This document shows, in pieces, positions 1-10,942 of a DNA stretch of 64,000 nucleotides. Every line of letters begins with the position of its first letter. Positions within the stretch are counted from its first letter, which is position 1. Under the pieces are notes generated by a model. The model had not been told where the DNA came from, ran no database searches, and worked only from the letters and a program-made list of their open reading frames with translations. Source of the stretch: Sipunculus nudus (lineage: Eukaryota; Annelida; Sipuncula; Golfingiida; Sipunculidae); contig CM049310.1 in assembly GCA_026874595.1 (NCBI GenBank), forward strand, positions 69,203,556-69,267,555, given 5' to 3'. A program made the position numbers and the translations under genes.

Positions 1-1124
1 ACCAAGTCCTTGATGACACCTCCAGCACCCATGAAGAGCTTTACCATGTTGCTTGTTGGGGAGAGTGATGCAACTGAAACCTCTTCTAGAACCTCTGTCT
101 TGATTTCAGCCAAAACACAATCAAGAAGCGCGGACACATCCGCCACGGAAGTCGATGGAGCGAAGACTCTGAGGGAAGCGCGTGGGACGCTCTGGCTCAC
201 AAGGGGGCGCTCTCCATCACAGGCACTTTCTAATCGTTGTATTAGGCCATTCTTGGAACGACCATCCGTGTCAAGAAGCTTTGACAGTTTGTCATGCACA
301 CTGCGACCTAGATTGCTATAAACTATTTCTTGCCATGTCAGTTCCTCCCACTTATTTAAAGTGGACCTCGAAACAATATTTCGATTTACAAGATACTCTA
401 TGTGTTCCTGGTTCACGGCACAAAACAGATGGGCTACAGCATCTTCTAATGTTGAACTGATTCGTGCACACACGACATATTTTGGCATTTTTGGACACCC
501 GGACCAGCTGATACGATGTTTCTGGTTACAACCAGCGTAGCCCAGCTTTTGATGACCTCGGTAGATGTATATATCAGAATACCACACAGTGACAATCAGT
601 CTTTGAAGCGCATTATCAGTCTCTACAACATTCTCAAAAAACTGCAGTTTTCCTGCAGTACAATGGCGTTTCAATTTACTCCACATGGAGATGACGCTGG
701 ATTCAATCTTTTCAAGCTGTTTTGACGCAAACCCGTTTTGGTTGCACCACTGGCTCCCCCTGCCCGCGGCCAATGAACTAGCCCAGCTCCGCATTACTGA
801 CAATATGTGAAGGACTGGACAGTGTTGAAGATGGCGTTGTTTCCTGGTGAGCTTCTTCTGGTATAATTGTGGAATGTTTATCACCTCGGGCCGTTGAATG
901 TATGCCGCAATGATCAACGGTTCTAATATCAACTGAGTCTCAGTCACACTTCTTGTAATGAAAATATCCAACGGTTCTACCCCAGTTACAGGAAAACATG
1001 TAGCTACATTTTTCTGCCTAAATTTATTCATTGCTGCCTTCTTGTGAGATACCTGGGTCCCTTGGCCGCCCTCTTCTGAAGAACCCGCTGGGGCTGCTTG
1101 CAATCCCCCCTCGTTTGGAGGCAT
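1..1124 (-). CDS. Unrecognised protein, 5' part of gene (open at window edge)
   Basis: The minus strand is open for 374 codons from an ATG at 1124-1122 to the window edge; I checked every in-frame codon and found no stop. By chance this is very unlikely, so it is coding. An in-frame stop lies just upstream (1148-1146), and the bases before the ATG read as a splice acceptor (cctcatttcag, then gagcaaaATG), so this may be the second exon of a gene with a 5' untranslated exon. The product starts MPPNEGG, has a Ser/Gly-rich polar N-terminus (residues 1-30), then mixed helical sequence with scattered Cys/His (for example HLQHCPVLH, WCNQNG, GCNQKH). There is no signal peptide or membrane segment. 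No family was recognised; it could be a host protein of unknown function or a domesticated or resident transposon protein. The long intronless exon is compatible with either. Confidence 0.8.
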   Translation of the reverse strand, partial: MPPNEGGLQAAPAGSSEEGGQGTQVSHKKAAMNKFRQKNVATCFPVTGVEPLDIFITRSVTETQLILEPLIIAAYIQRPEVINIPQLYQKKLTRKQRHLQHCPVLHILSVMRSWASSLAAGRGSQWCNQNGFASKQLEKIESSVISMWSKLKRHCTAGKLQFFENVVETDNALQRLIVTVWYSDIYIYRGHQKLGYAGCNQKHRISWSGCPKMPKYVVCARISSTLEDAVAHLFCAVNQEHIEYLVNRNIVSRSTLNKWEELTWQEIVYSNLGRSVHDKLSKLLDTDGRSKNGLIQRLESACDGERPLVSQSVPRASLRVFAPSTSVADVSALLDCVLAEIKTEVLEEVSVASLSPTSNMVKLFMGAGGVIKDL

Positions 1125-2638
1125 TTTGCTCCTGAAATGAGGACATTAAGTAAATAAGAAAAATATATAATTTACTCAAGGGATTTCTTTTGTTGTGTGC
1201 TAGAAATTAAACATGTGTACATCATCCTTACAAGTTCAAATGTATGAAATGTTCAAGTAATTTTATTTCTCAGTGAAATTTTTATATATATTTCTGTTTA
1301 TTATTTACTTGGTTAATTGTACTTTGTGCAATTGGGGATTGTGCAAAAGGGGGGGGGGGGGGGGGGTTGTCGGGTCATATTTTTGTTCGATTAAATGAAA
1401 ATGTGTAAGTTACGATAAATAAGATTAATATGTCATTACAACCGTCTTGTCATCATTTTACTATTTTACTATACTATATTCCCACTTTTCTATTGATTAA
1501 ATAACAAGATTGTCGTGTGAATTCAGATGTCAATATAATATAAATGTGAATGTGTGCTTACTCTTTACTTTTGGCCTAAAAGGTAAAATGTACTGATACA
1601 TGTCGAAATTCACATTTCTTTGCTATTAAATGAATAAGATAAAACTTCCGTCATATCACACTTCTGTAAAAATAGAGTTATGAACTTCCCAGCTCTCGGT
1701 TCCTGCATGTTGTTTGTCTTAAATATACATTTAACCTATATATCAGTCGCGTGAATTGTGATATTAATAAAAATATCTTTACTGTCCACTTTCACAAAGA
1801 GTTATTGCATTTCTTTTATTTTTAGTATAAATAAACACACCACAGTATGTTTCTGATCCCAGCTGAGAGCCCTTTTTATGAAAGCTTAATAATAACAATT
1901 ATCGATCATATTTGTTACTGGTACTAAGGTAGTGTAAGTTATCTCCAATAGGGGGCACCCCATAGCAAGCACATTTTAGTGAAAGTGATGCCCAACAGGG
2001 GCACTACGAATATATCGATTTCATATTTTTAAAGGCGAAGTTGTTTGAATCAATATATTATATGCACGACGTCACACTCCACCTGTCACTGCCCATGTAG
2101 CGCGAAAAACAACGGATATCTTTTTCATATTTGCGCCATTCAAAGATGAGCCTACCTTCGTTCCACTTCCATAGTTTTTTTTCTGTCTATTTCACACTAT
2201 AAAATGTGGCTAAAACTATCAATGGTTATAATATATATGATCTATGGGGTAATTTAATTTATAACTTTTGAGTCATGGTACCGTGAGGTTTCATATTTAT
2301 TCTCCAACAAGTTATTAATTTATGTTTCGTATGTATTTGAGTTTGATATTGTCTCTCTTAAAATTTATTCTCTTTATATATATACATATATTTCACATTT
2401 GTAAAAAAAGATCAAAATCAAAAATTTAGTCTCTGTATATATAGAAATGGTTCAAATTTGTAAAGAAAGATTTCAAAATCAAACTTCGTATCGGCAACAC
2501 GCAGTAAACGTTCTTTTTCGTTCTTTAGTTCGTCAGTAAACTGCCACCACACACTTCCGTGTTATTTGTGATTGTGTATGGTGAGAAGGAGAACGTTCCG
2601 TTTCATATATATATCTTCCAGCCCGAAGGATTGTTTTA

Positions 2639-2696
2639 TACACACACACACACACACCCTCACACACACACCCTCACACACACACACACACACATA
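2639..2696. repeat. (CA)n microsatellite
   Basis: Interrupted CA/CACACACCCT tract. The cysteine/valine-rich frame on the minus strand over it is an artefact of the repeat. Confidence 0.9.
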
Positions 2697-4714
2697 TATA
2701 AAATGTGATTGTCAAAATATTTAGTCATTACAAGCGGATACAAAATGGAATAACAAAAAGCACATTTTTCCTTAAGTTTCACCTGCATGCGTGTATACAT
2801 ATATTTATATGCACGCACAAACGTACACAAGTGCATCGGAGGTCGTATAATGAACATGTCCCGGTGTGATGACTTCCGATTTTCCCCCGTTTCAGGTTAC
2901 CCCCCCCCCACCCCGGTAATCTGAAATCGATTTTAGGTTACCCTCGTACCGTTCAGATTATCCCTCCGCTGTTAAAAATAAATGATTAATTCTTATTCAA
3001 TCAAATACGTGAAAGGTACGAGATTTAAAAGATGGAATGGACCGATGAAAAATAAATTTGTCGAAAAATGTTAATTATATTGTTAATTATTTTTATATCG
3101 ACTCATTTACTTCACCAAAGCGCATAATACATAACATGCAACATACGATAAACAAATATTTAAACTAATTTTCGAAATAAAAAAAAAAGAAATTATATGA
3201 ATTTTAAGTAAACAAACATTATCTGGTAATCTGCAATCGTAGCGGGTAAGCTGTAGAGGAAGTAATCTGAAATCACAACACCGGCTAAATTCTGGCACAA
3301 GTAATATGTGTAGCTATTTGATTGAGATCATACCTAAATATAGCAAACTCTTCCGAACCCTTATAGCAGGCCTACGCTTAAAGTGCCACAAACAAATTAC
3401 CACCTGTAGACTTTTCAGCCCAACTTCTTCAGAAACTGACAGCTTTGAACATGTGAACTGATTTGGTTAAACTTAACAATGTTAAAGGTTCATCGTCTGA
3501 GAACAAAAAAATTAAGAGCGTATTAACATATTAAAAGGGAAAAAATCCATGCTATACCCCCGAAAGTCGCTTACATGAAATATACATAATCTATTAAATC
3601 TATCATGTTCAATATATTAAGCATTGTATCAATGTACTCACACGTATCAGTCTCCGATTTGCAATATTTTGTTGTTTCTGTAACAATTATATGAAATCGC
3701 ACGTTGAAGCGTTATGCAGGGTATGTATCATTCACACTTGTTTGGTGATGGTTATATTCAGTATTCACTATTGAGTAGTGCTGGTGCAATCTTTCCGTGT
3801 TCGCGCGAGATTGGTGGGATATCCCGTCATGTTCTAAAAATACTCTCGGTGAGGAACCCCGCTGACCTGTGCATAAACAGGGAGCGCCACCGTGTATCTG
3901 TGCAAGAAACTACGTCTTTCGTTCACTACTCAGAGTATATTCCGTTCATGTAACATATAAAATGGGAAAAAGGTGGTGTTATTCAGTGTTTGTGTTTGAA
4001 AAGTGTAAAGCGTGTTTATTTACTCTCCATATCACAATTTAACGCCTCTTGGTGATACAGAGGGCAGCGGTGCCCCAGACCAGCCGGGTGAGTGGTTGAT
4101 TACTCACACGTTCGGCTGGCTATGCGTGGAGCTGTGTTGATCGATGGGCGTTTTGTGTGGTGAAACGAGACCAATGATTCTAAGGGACTACTAGTCACAC
4201 AGTTCTGCCGTTTCAATCCTTTGCGACTCCCAAGGTCGATCTGTTACAACAATGTAGCCCATTTCTTAAATTATGTCTTCAAAACGGATCCTTTAAACGT
4301 GGTGTGATGTCGATATGTCGATAAGCACTAGTTTAAGGTATAATTATTAAAACAAACTATATCTAAAAATTAAATCCAAAAATTGTGTGAAATTCATATC
4401 AGATCCCATAAAGTATATGTATTATTTTAACCTTGTACAATGCTCTTTTCAGATGGTTAACATACTTTTAATCTTTTCATTCATTTTCATACGATTTGTG
4501 AAAATAAATGAAAACTTCAATATTTATATAATCAGAAAATCAGTGAACCAGTTTTAAAATAGTGGCCAAAGTGCCGGCTAAATTAACAGTTTAGTCCAAA
4601 GACCTAACTACCTGCAGGGGAAATTGAATAACTCTGCCCTCAATTGAGATACCTGGCTCAACTGACAGCATAAGAATGTATGCTCAAATTGAAAGTGAGT
4701 TAACATACATCTAC

Positions 4715-4721
<7 letters not shown>

Positions 4722-4786
<65 letters not shown>
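4722..4786. repeat. (TA)n microsatellite
   Basis: Nearly uninterrupted AT dinucleotide tract of about 65 bp. The isoleucine/tyrosine frame over it is an artefact. Confidence 0.95.
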
Positions 4787-4792
<6 letters not shown>

Positions 4793-5299
4793 GCATAAAG
4801 TTGTCCTTATTCCAGTCTCATAATTTGTAATTATCATTATTATTAGGACACTGCGATGACAAATTTAGGTATTTCTTTGGTCTATATGTAGAAAATACAA
4901 CATGAAGATGACAAAACTTTTATTTTGTGATATTTTCTAGATAATTTTATGTCTTATAATATATTCTGTATGATTTTTGTTAAGAATTCTTTTTTTTTGG
5001 ATCTGAAGTTAACTTTGCCAAAAGTAATACAACTTACCAAAGTTTACCTTGAAGTTACCTCGCCATAAACATCTAAGGATAAGCAGAGTACCTGATCAAG
5101 GCTAATCAAGTGTGACTGCAGCTCGTGGCATTTCGGCGGTCTAAAGATGCTTATGAGCAAACATGCAGTGAACTTTGGGAAAGGGGTTTTAGGCAATAGT
5201 GATACCTGATGGTATACATATTATGGAACTTTTCATTAATTTTCATATATGATTTGTGAAAATAAATGAAAACTTCAAAATTATGTACTATCAGTATAA

Positions 5300-5302
<3 letters not shown>

Positions 5303-5343
<41 letters not shown>
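5303..5343. repeat. (TA)n microsatellite
   Basis: AT dinucleotide tract followed by TATG variants up to about 5365. Confidence 0.9.
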
Positions 5344-5358
<15 letters not shown>

Positions 5359-5369
5359 TGTATATCGAG

Positions 5370-5575
5370 GAAAAAATGAGAATTTTGGAAGATAAAGAAT
5401 ATTCACGGGAAGAATGAGAATTCTGAATTTTCCCGGGAGAGACTGGAAATTCTCACTTTTCCAAGGAAGAATGGGGATCATTTCATACTATCACTTGAAT
5501 CTCATTTTCCTGGGAAAATTGAGAATTCTAGTTTTTCCAGGAAAGAATGGGAATTCTCATTTTCCCAGCTTTTTA
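5370..5575. repeat. Degenerate self-complementary tandem repeat
   Basis: About seven imperfect units built on the theme GGGAAAATGAGAATTCTCAT and its complement (gagaattctgaattttcccg, gaatgagaattctgaattt, ggaattctcattttccc). Each unit is close to its own reverse complement around GAATTC, so similar open frames appear on both strands. They are not genes. Confidence 0.65.
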
Positions 5576-5782
5576 TTTGACATCTTCATCTCCAGAACAT
5601 GTCATAGCTATTATTACAATACTAATATTTAAAAATGCAGGAACTTATTATCTTAATAACACTTATTTCAATTTAACTTGCAATTGTAAAAATTCACATA
5701 ATTCAATTTTAAGTGAGTGTACATTTATTTTTCAACTATTTAACAGTTCAGAATCAATGTAAAAGAATGATAATCATTTTTT

Positions 5783-8700
5783 TAGCTCATCTGACTGAAA
5801 GTCATCTGGGCTATAGCGATCACTCTTTGTCCGTCGTCCGTCTGTCTGTCCGTCTGTCTGTCTGTCGTCTGTCTGTCCGTTAACCAGGCACAAATCGTAA
5901 CAACTGGACCTAGAACCTTGTAACTTAGGATTCTGAGAGGTCCATACAAAATCTCCATGAAAACCAGAAATTAGGTCTCTGTTACCCATATCCTTCGAGC
6001 TATTGGGCCCCAAAGTACCCCCCTGAATAGTAAAAAAAATTCATACAAAACTTCAATATCTCATTAACTACTTGACTGATGGTCATGATTTTTGGCATAC
6101 ATATTGATCATGAGATGTTCCATCAGTTCCTGCAGACTGGTGGCACCACCTGTATTTTTCAATTTTTTTACGAATTTTTTTCTCTATTTTTGAGACCTTT
6201 AAGGATGCTGTCATCTATTAACTTGGCACAATTTGTAACTAATAGGACCTAGAATCTTCATTCCCGACACACTGAGAGGTCCATGAAAAAATCTCCTTGG
6301 AAACCAGAAATTATGTCTCTGTTACCCATATCCTTCAAGCTATTTGGCCCCAAAGTACCCCCCAGAATAGTCAAAAATTTCATACAAAAACTTCAATATC
6401 TCATTAACTACTTGACTGATGGTCAGGATTTTGGCATACATATTGATCATGAGATGTTCCATCAGTTCCTACAGACTGGTGGTGCCACCTGTTTTTTTTC
6501 GATTTTTTACGATTTTTTCCTCTATTTTTGAGACCTTTAAGGATGTTGTCATCTGTTAACTTGGCACAAATCATAAAGACTGGACCTTGAATCTTCATTC
6601 TCGACACACTGAGAGACCTATGAAAAGTCTCTATTGAAACCAGAAATTAGGTCTCTGTTGCCCATATCCTTCGAGCTATGGGGCCCAAAAGTATCCCCAG
6701 AATAGTAAAAACTTTCATACAAAAACTTCAATATCTCATTAACTCCATCACTGATGGTCATGACTTTTGGCAAACATATTGATCATGAGATGTTTCATCA
6801 GTTTCTGCAGACTGGTGGTGCCACCTGTATTTTTCAATTTTTACGAATTGTTTTCTCTATTTTTGAGACCTTTAAAAATGTGAACAGCTGTTAACAGGGC
6901 ACGAATCATAAAGACTGGACCTAGAATCTTCATTCTTGACACACTGAGAGGTCCAAGAAAAGTCTCCATGGAAACCTGAGATAAGGTCTCTGTTACCCAT
7001 ATCCTTTGAGCTGTCGGGGGGCTCCCAATTACCCTCCAGAATAATGGAAAATTTGATAAAAAAGCTGAAGTATCTGAACAACTAATGCAGAGATCACCAT
7101 AATTGTTTGTATGGATATTGATCATGGAGTGTTTCATCAGTTTCTGCAGACTGGTGGCGTCACCTGTATTTGTTTGGGTTTTTAACGATTTTTTCTCTAT
7201 TTTTGAGACCTTTTAAGATATGAACATCTGTTAACAGGGCACAAATCATAAAAACTTGACCTAGAATCTTCATTCTTGACACACAGGGAGACACATGAAA
7301 AGTCTCCATGGAAACCTGAAATAAGGTCTCTGTTACCCATGTTCTTTAAGCTGTATGGCTCCAAAATACCCCCCCCCCAGAATAATGGAAAATTTGATAC
7401 AAAAACTGCAATATCTCAATAACTTCAACACTGATGGTCATGATTTTCGGCATACATATTGATCATGAGCTGTTCCATCAGTTTCTGCAGACTGGATGCG
7501 CCACCTCTATTTTTTTAAAATTTTTACGATTTTTTTTTCTCCTTTTTTGAGACCTTTAAAGATGTGGTTTGTAAACAGGGCACAAATTGCAACAACTGGA
7601 CCTAGAATCTTAAGAATCATTCTTGTCATGCAAGGAGGCCCATGAAAAGTGCCTGTGGAAACTTGAAATAAGGTCTCTGTAACCCTTATCCTTCAAGCTA
7701 TAGGACTCTGAAGTATCCCTCAGAATAATGGACAATTTGATTCAAAAGCTGAAGTATCTGAACAACTAATGCGGAGATCACCATGATTCTTTGCATGGAT
7801 ATTGACCATTAAGTGTTTTTATTAGTTTCTGCAGACTGGTTGAGCCACATGTATTTTTGTATCCGCCAAAACGAAGTTTTGCGGATATTATGTTTTTGAC
7901 CGGGTTCCTCCGCTGCCGCTGCGTTCGTTTCCAGCGAACACCTCTGAGACAAATGGACCGATTTTCCGAAACTTACACCAATTATCGGGTCACATGTGAA
8001 CTGGTGCCTAACCAATTTGTGTTGACCTCTGACCTTTCCTCTCTGCCCAGCGTCCATTTGTGCGTCTGTTTCCACACATAAATCCTCATATCTCGGGAAC
8101 CCTTTGACCGATTGGGCCAAAATTTTGCATGTGTATAGATCTCACATAGGTCTTTACCATACACAAAACTGGTGGCGCCACCATTTTTGCACAGCGTTCG
8201 TCTGTTTGTCTGCCGTGGGATAATGTCACTCATATCTCGGCAGTTGTTTGACATATCTGCCTAAAATTTTGCAGTTTTATACATCCTGGATAGCTTTCTT
8301 GATTTTATAATAGGTAGCGCCACCTAATTTCATGTTCACGCTGATGACATCCAATCTTATATCTCGAGAATCGTTTGACTGATCAGGAAATAAAATTTAT
8401 ACAAATGTAGCCCTTTGATAGCTTTATAACATACACAAAAAATGGTGGTGCCACCTGTAACCATGTTTGCACAGTGTCCATCTGTTCATCTGCCTTGGGT
8501 TAAAATCACTCATATCTCTGCAGTGAATTGACTAATTCACCTGAAATTCGGCATGCGTATACATCCTGGATAGCTTTCTTGATTTTATGACAGGTGGCGC
8601 CACCTACATTCACGTTCACGCTGATGACATCCAAGCTCATATCTCGGGACCCGTTTGACCGATTGGGCCAAAATTTTGCATGTGTATAGATCTCACATAG

Positions 8701-10057
8701 CTCTTTATCATACACAAAACTGGTGGCGCCATCTGCAACCATTTTTGCACAGCGTCCGTCTGTTTGTATGCCGTGGGATAATGTCACTCATATTTCGGCA
8801 GTGGTTTGACATATCTGCCTAAAATTTTGCAGTTTTATACATCCTGGATAGCTTTCTTGATTTTATGACAGGTAGCGCCACCTTCATCATAGTTTACGTT
8901 GCAGACATCCAAGCTCATATCATGGGAACCGTTTGAACGATAGGGCCAAAATTTTGCATGTGTATAGATCTCACATAGGTCTTTATCATACACAAAACTG
9001 GAGGGGCCACCTGCAACCGTTTTTGCACATTTTGCACAGCGTCTGTCTGTCTACCGTGGCCTAAAATCACTCATTTCTCTTTAGTGGTTTGACATAACTG
9101 CTTAAAATTTTGCAGGTTTATACATCCTGGACAGCTTTCTTGATTTTATGACAGGTGTCGCCACCTACATTCTAGTTAATGCTGCACACATCCAAGCTCA
9201 TATCTCAGGAACCATTTGACCGATTGGGCCAAAATTGTGCATGTGTTTAGATCTCACATAGGTCTTTATAATACTTAAAAAAAAAGGGGCCACCTGCAAC
9301 TATTTTAGGTCAGCGTCTGTCTGTTTTTCTGCCATGGGATAATGTCACTCATATCTCGGCAGTGGGTTGACGTATCTGCCTAAAATTTTGCAGCTTTATA
9401 CATCCTGGACAGCTTTCTTGATTTTATGACAGGTGGCGCCACCTACATTCTAGTTTACGCTGCAGACATCCAAGCTCATATCTCAGGAACCATTTGACCG
9501 ATTGGGCCAAAATTGTGCATGTGTTTAGATCTCATATAGGTCTTTATCATACACAAACTGAAGGTGGCCACCTTCAACCACTTCTGCACAGCATCTGTCT
9601 GTTTGTCTGCCGTGGACTAAAATCACTCATATACATGTAGTGGTTGTACTTTTCTGCCTAAAATTTCGCATATGTATACAACTTGGACAGCTTTCTGGAT
9701 TTGTGGTAGGTGGCATAACCTACATACATATTTAGGCTGCAGATATTCATGCTAATATGCAACATAGGCCTACCTCACTCTATTTCCCCTTGCCACTCAA
9801 TCCATGCCTCACTTCACCCGTTCCACTCTGATTTTGGCGGACACACGTAGTCACTTGTCGGCTACCCATATTCTAGTTTTTAAAGTTTACACATTTTTTC
9901 TCTATTTTTGAGATATATAAATACCGCTTAATCTTGGCCTGTTGGTTAATCTGTTTGATGCTTCAGTTGAATGATTAATACTACCATTCTGATGATAAAA
10001 TTTCCTTTTGCGAATCTCTTCCCAGTCAGCTGAGCGTCATGACCCATGGGTCACTTG
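5783..10057 (+). mobile_element. Foldback-ended non-autonomous element, family A, copy 1 (with nested insertion)
   Basis: The 5' end is an imperfect hairpin (AGCTCATCTGACT ... AGTCATCTGGGCT) followed by ctatagcgatcac and a CCGT/CTGT microsatellite (5827-5880). The body is about five tandem units of roughly 340 bp, each carrying a gggcacaaatcat block, 'gtctctgttacccatatcc', a variant of GGTGGCGCCACC and 'ctatttttgagacctttaa'. The 3' end is CAGCTGAGCGTCATGACCCA then TGGGTCACTTGTT, with the palindrome GACCCATGGGTC next to the end. No protein is encoded. At least ten other copies or pieces of this family occur in the window. Architecture resembles bivalve pearl/Helitron-type elements; class assignment is inference. 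Confidence 0.7.
7862..9876 (+). mobile_element. Helitron-like non-autonomous element, family B, copy 1 (nested in family A)
   Basis: The 5' end is A|TCCGCCAAAAC GAA GTTTTGCGGA, a terminal hairpin beginning with TC after a host A. The body has about five tandem units of roughly 300-350 bp, each with 'atctcgggaaccgtttgacc', 'aaaattttgcatgtgtatag' and the palindrome GGTGGCGCCACC. The 3' end has a short hairpin (GTAGTC ... GGCTAC, 9847-9864), a short spacer and CTAG (9873-9876), followed by host T. These are the textbook Helitron end rules (5' TC, 3' hairpin then CTRR, insertion between A and T). It splits a family A core unit: the sequence before and after matches neighbouring uninterrupted units ('gtattttt' | 'ttttctctatttttgag'). 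No Rep/helicase is encoded. Confidence 0.7.
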
Positions 10058-10138
10058 TTAAGAAATAAGATGAACATAAAATATGAAAAAAAGAGTTATA
10101 AATTGCCATAAACGATTCCTATTCTTCCGAGGATTAAT

Positions 10139-10141
10139 GAT

Positions 10142-10191
<50 letters not shown>

Positions 10192-10275
10192 TTATAGGCC
10201 TAATTAATATATGTACAGACAAGCTGTGTTTATGTAAATATACATGCCTACATATAAATGTGACACTAATTCCGG

Positions 10276-10315
<40 letters not shown>

Positions 10316-10321
10316 AAGTTA

Positions 10322-10371
<50 letters not shown>
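10139..10371. repeat. Cluster of three (TA)n tracts upstream of the SDR gene
   Basis: TA tracts at about 10139-10188, 10278-10311 and 10322-10371, 360-590 bp before the SDR start codon. The frames translated across them on both strands are low-complexity artefacts. Confidence 0.9.
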
Positions 10372-10374
<3 letters not shown>

Positions 10375-10732
10375 CTCACCACCTTGGAGGGAGTTTTTAA
10401 AAAGGACTACTAGTCCTGTTACAACGCACATGACTGCCTTATACATGCGTAACAGGTAAAAACTTGCAGCGGTGTGAACACATGCACGGCGGATTGGAAT
10501 ACGGGACACAGGGACACGGGCTGACAATGTGGACTCAGCTCAAATCAAGCCGCTTGGTATAACTATAAGTAGGTCAGTTTTACTAATTGGAACGAAGTCC
10601 AACCACAAGATAACGACGAAGGTTGAAAACTGAACTTTTATCAACCCCCGTGACGCTCATAGCTATACTATAGACTATAGTATCTGTGTAGGGGCCTTGT
10701 CAGGAAACTGCACAAACTTTCATACCGCAGCG

Positions 10733-10942
10733 ATGGCAGACATCGGGAAAATATTTAGCTTATTATGGCAGGTTTTTATGGCATATTTCGAATGTATCTA
10801 CCGTTTATTTGTCCCCGTGCCGGCCAAGTCGGTTAAAGGCAAGATTGTTCTGGTGACAGGCGGTTGCAGAGGTATAGGCAAGGCCCAGGCCACCCAGTTC
10901 GGTAAACTTGGGGCCAAGATCGTTCTGTGGGACATCTTGAAG
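10733..10942 (+). CDS. SDR exon 1 (start codon, membrane anchor, cofactor motif)
   Basis: ATG at 10733 in good context (gcgATGG), 70 codons ending in phase 0 at the donor AAG|gtaaga. Encodes the N-terminal hydrophobic stretch and the Rossmann TGxxxGIG motif. An in-frame TTG-initiated extension upstream is not needed. Confidence 0.9.

Larger units (their letters stand above)
1147..5780. other. AT-rich intergenic DNA
   Basis: No supported gene. It holds a G run (1350-1366), a C run near 2900, a CA tract, two TA tracts and a direct repeat of about 45 bp (around 4484-4530 and 5229-5279, both containing tttgtgaaaataaatgaaaa). Short open frames here are low-complexity or have no family resemblance. 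The 79-codon frame at 3714-3953 shows no domain and no splice context. Confidence 0.6.

Noticed and set aside
4608-5481. Open frames rich in Ile/Tyr over TA tracts
   Set aside because: They are translations of dinucleotide repeats and have no start context or domain.
7809-9000. Overlapping frames of 70-100 codons in the 7.8-9 kb region, both strands
   Set aside because: They lie in tandem core repeats, recur with shifts in every unit and match no family; the region is a non-coding mobile element.
10204-10527. 107-codon frame upstream of the SDR gene
   Set aside because: More than half is translated TA repeat.
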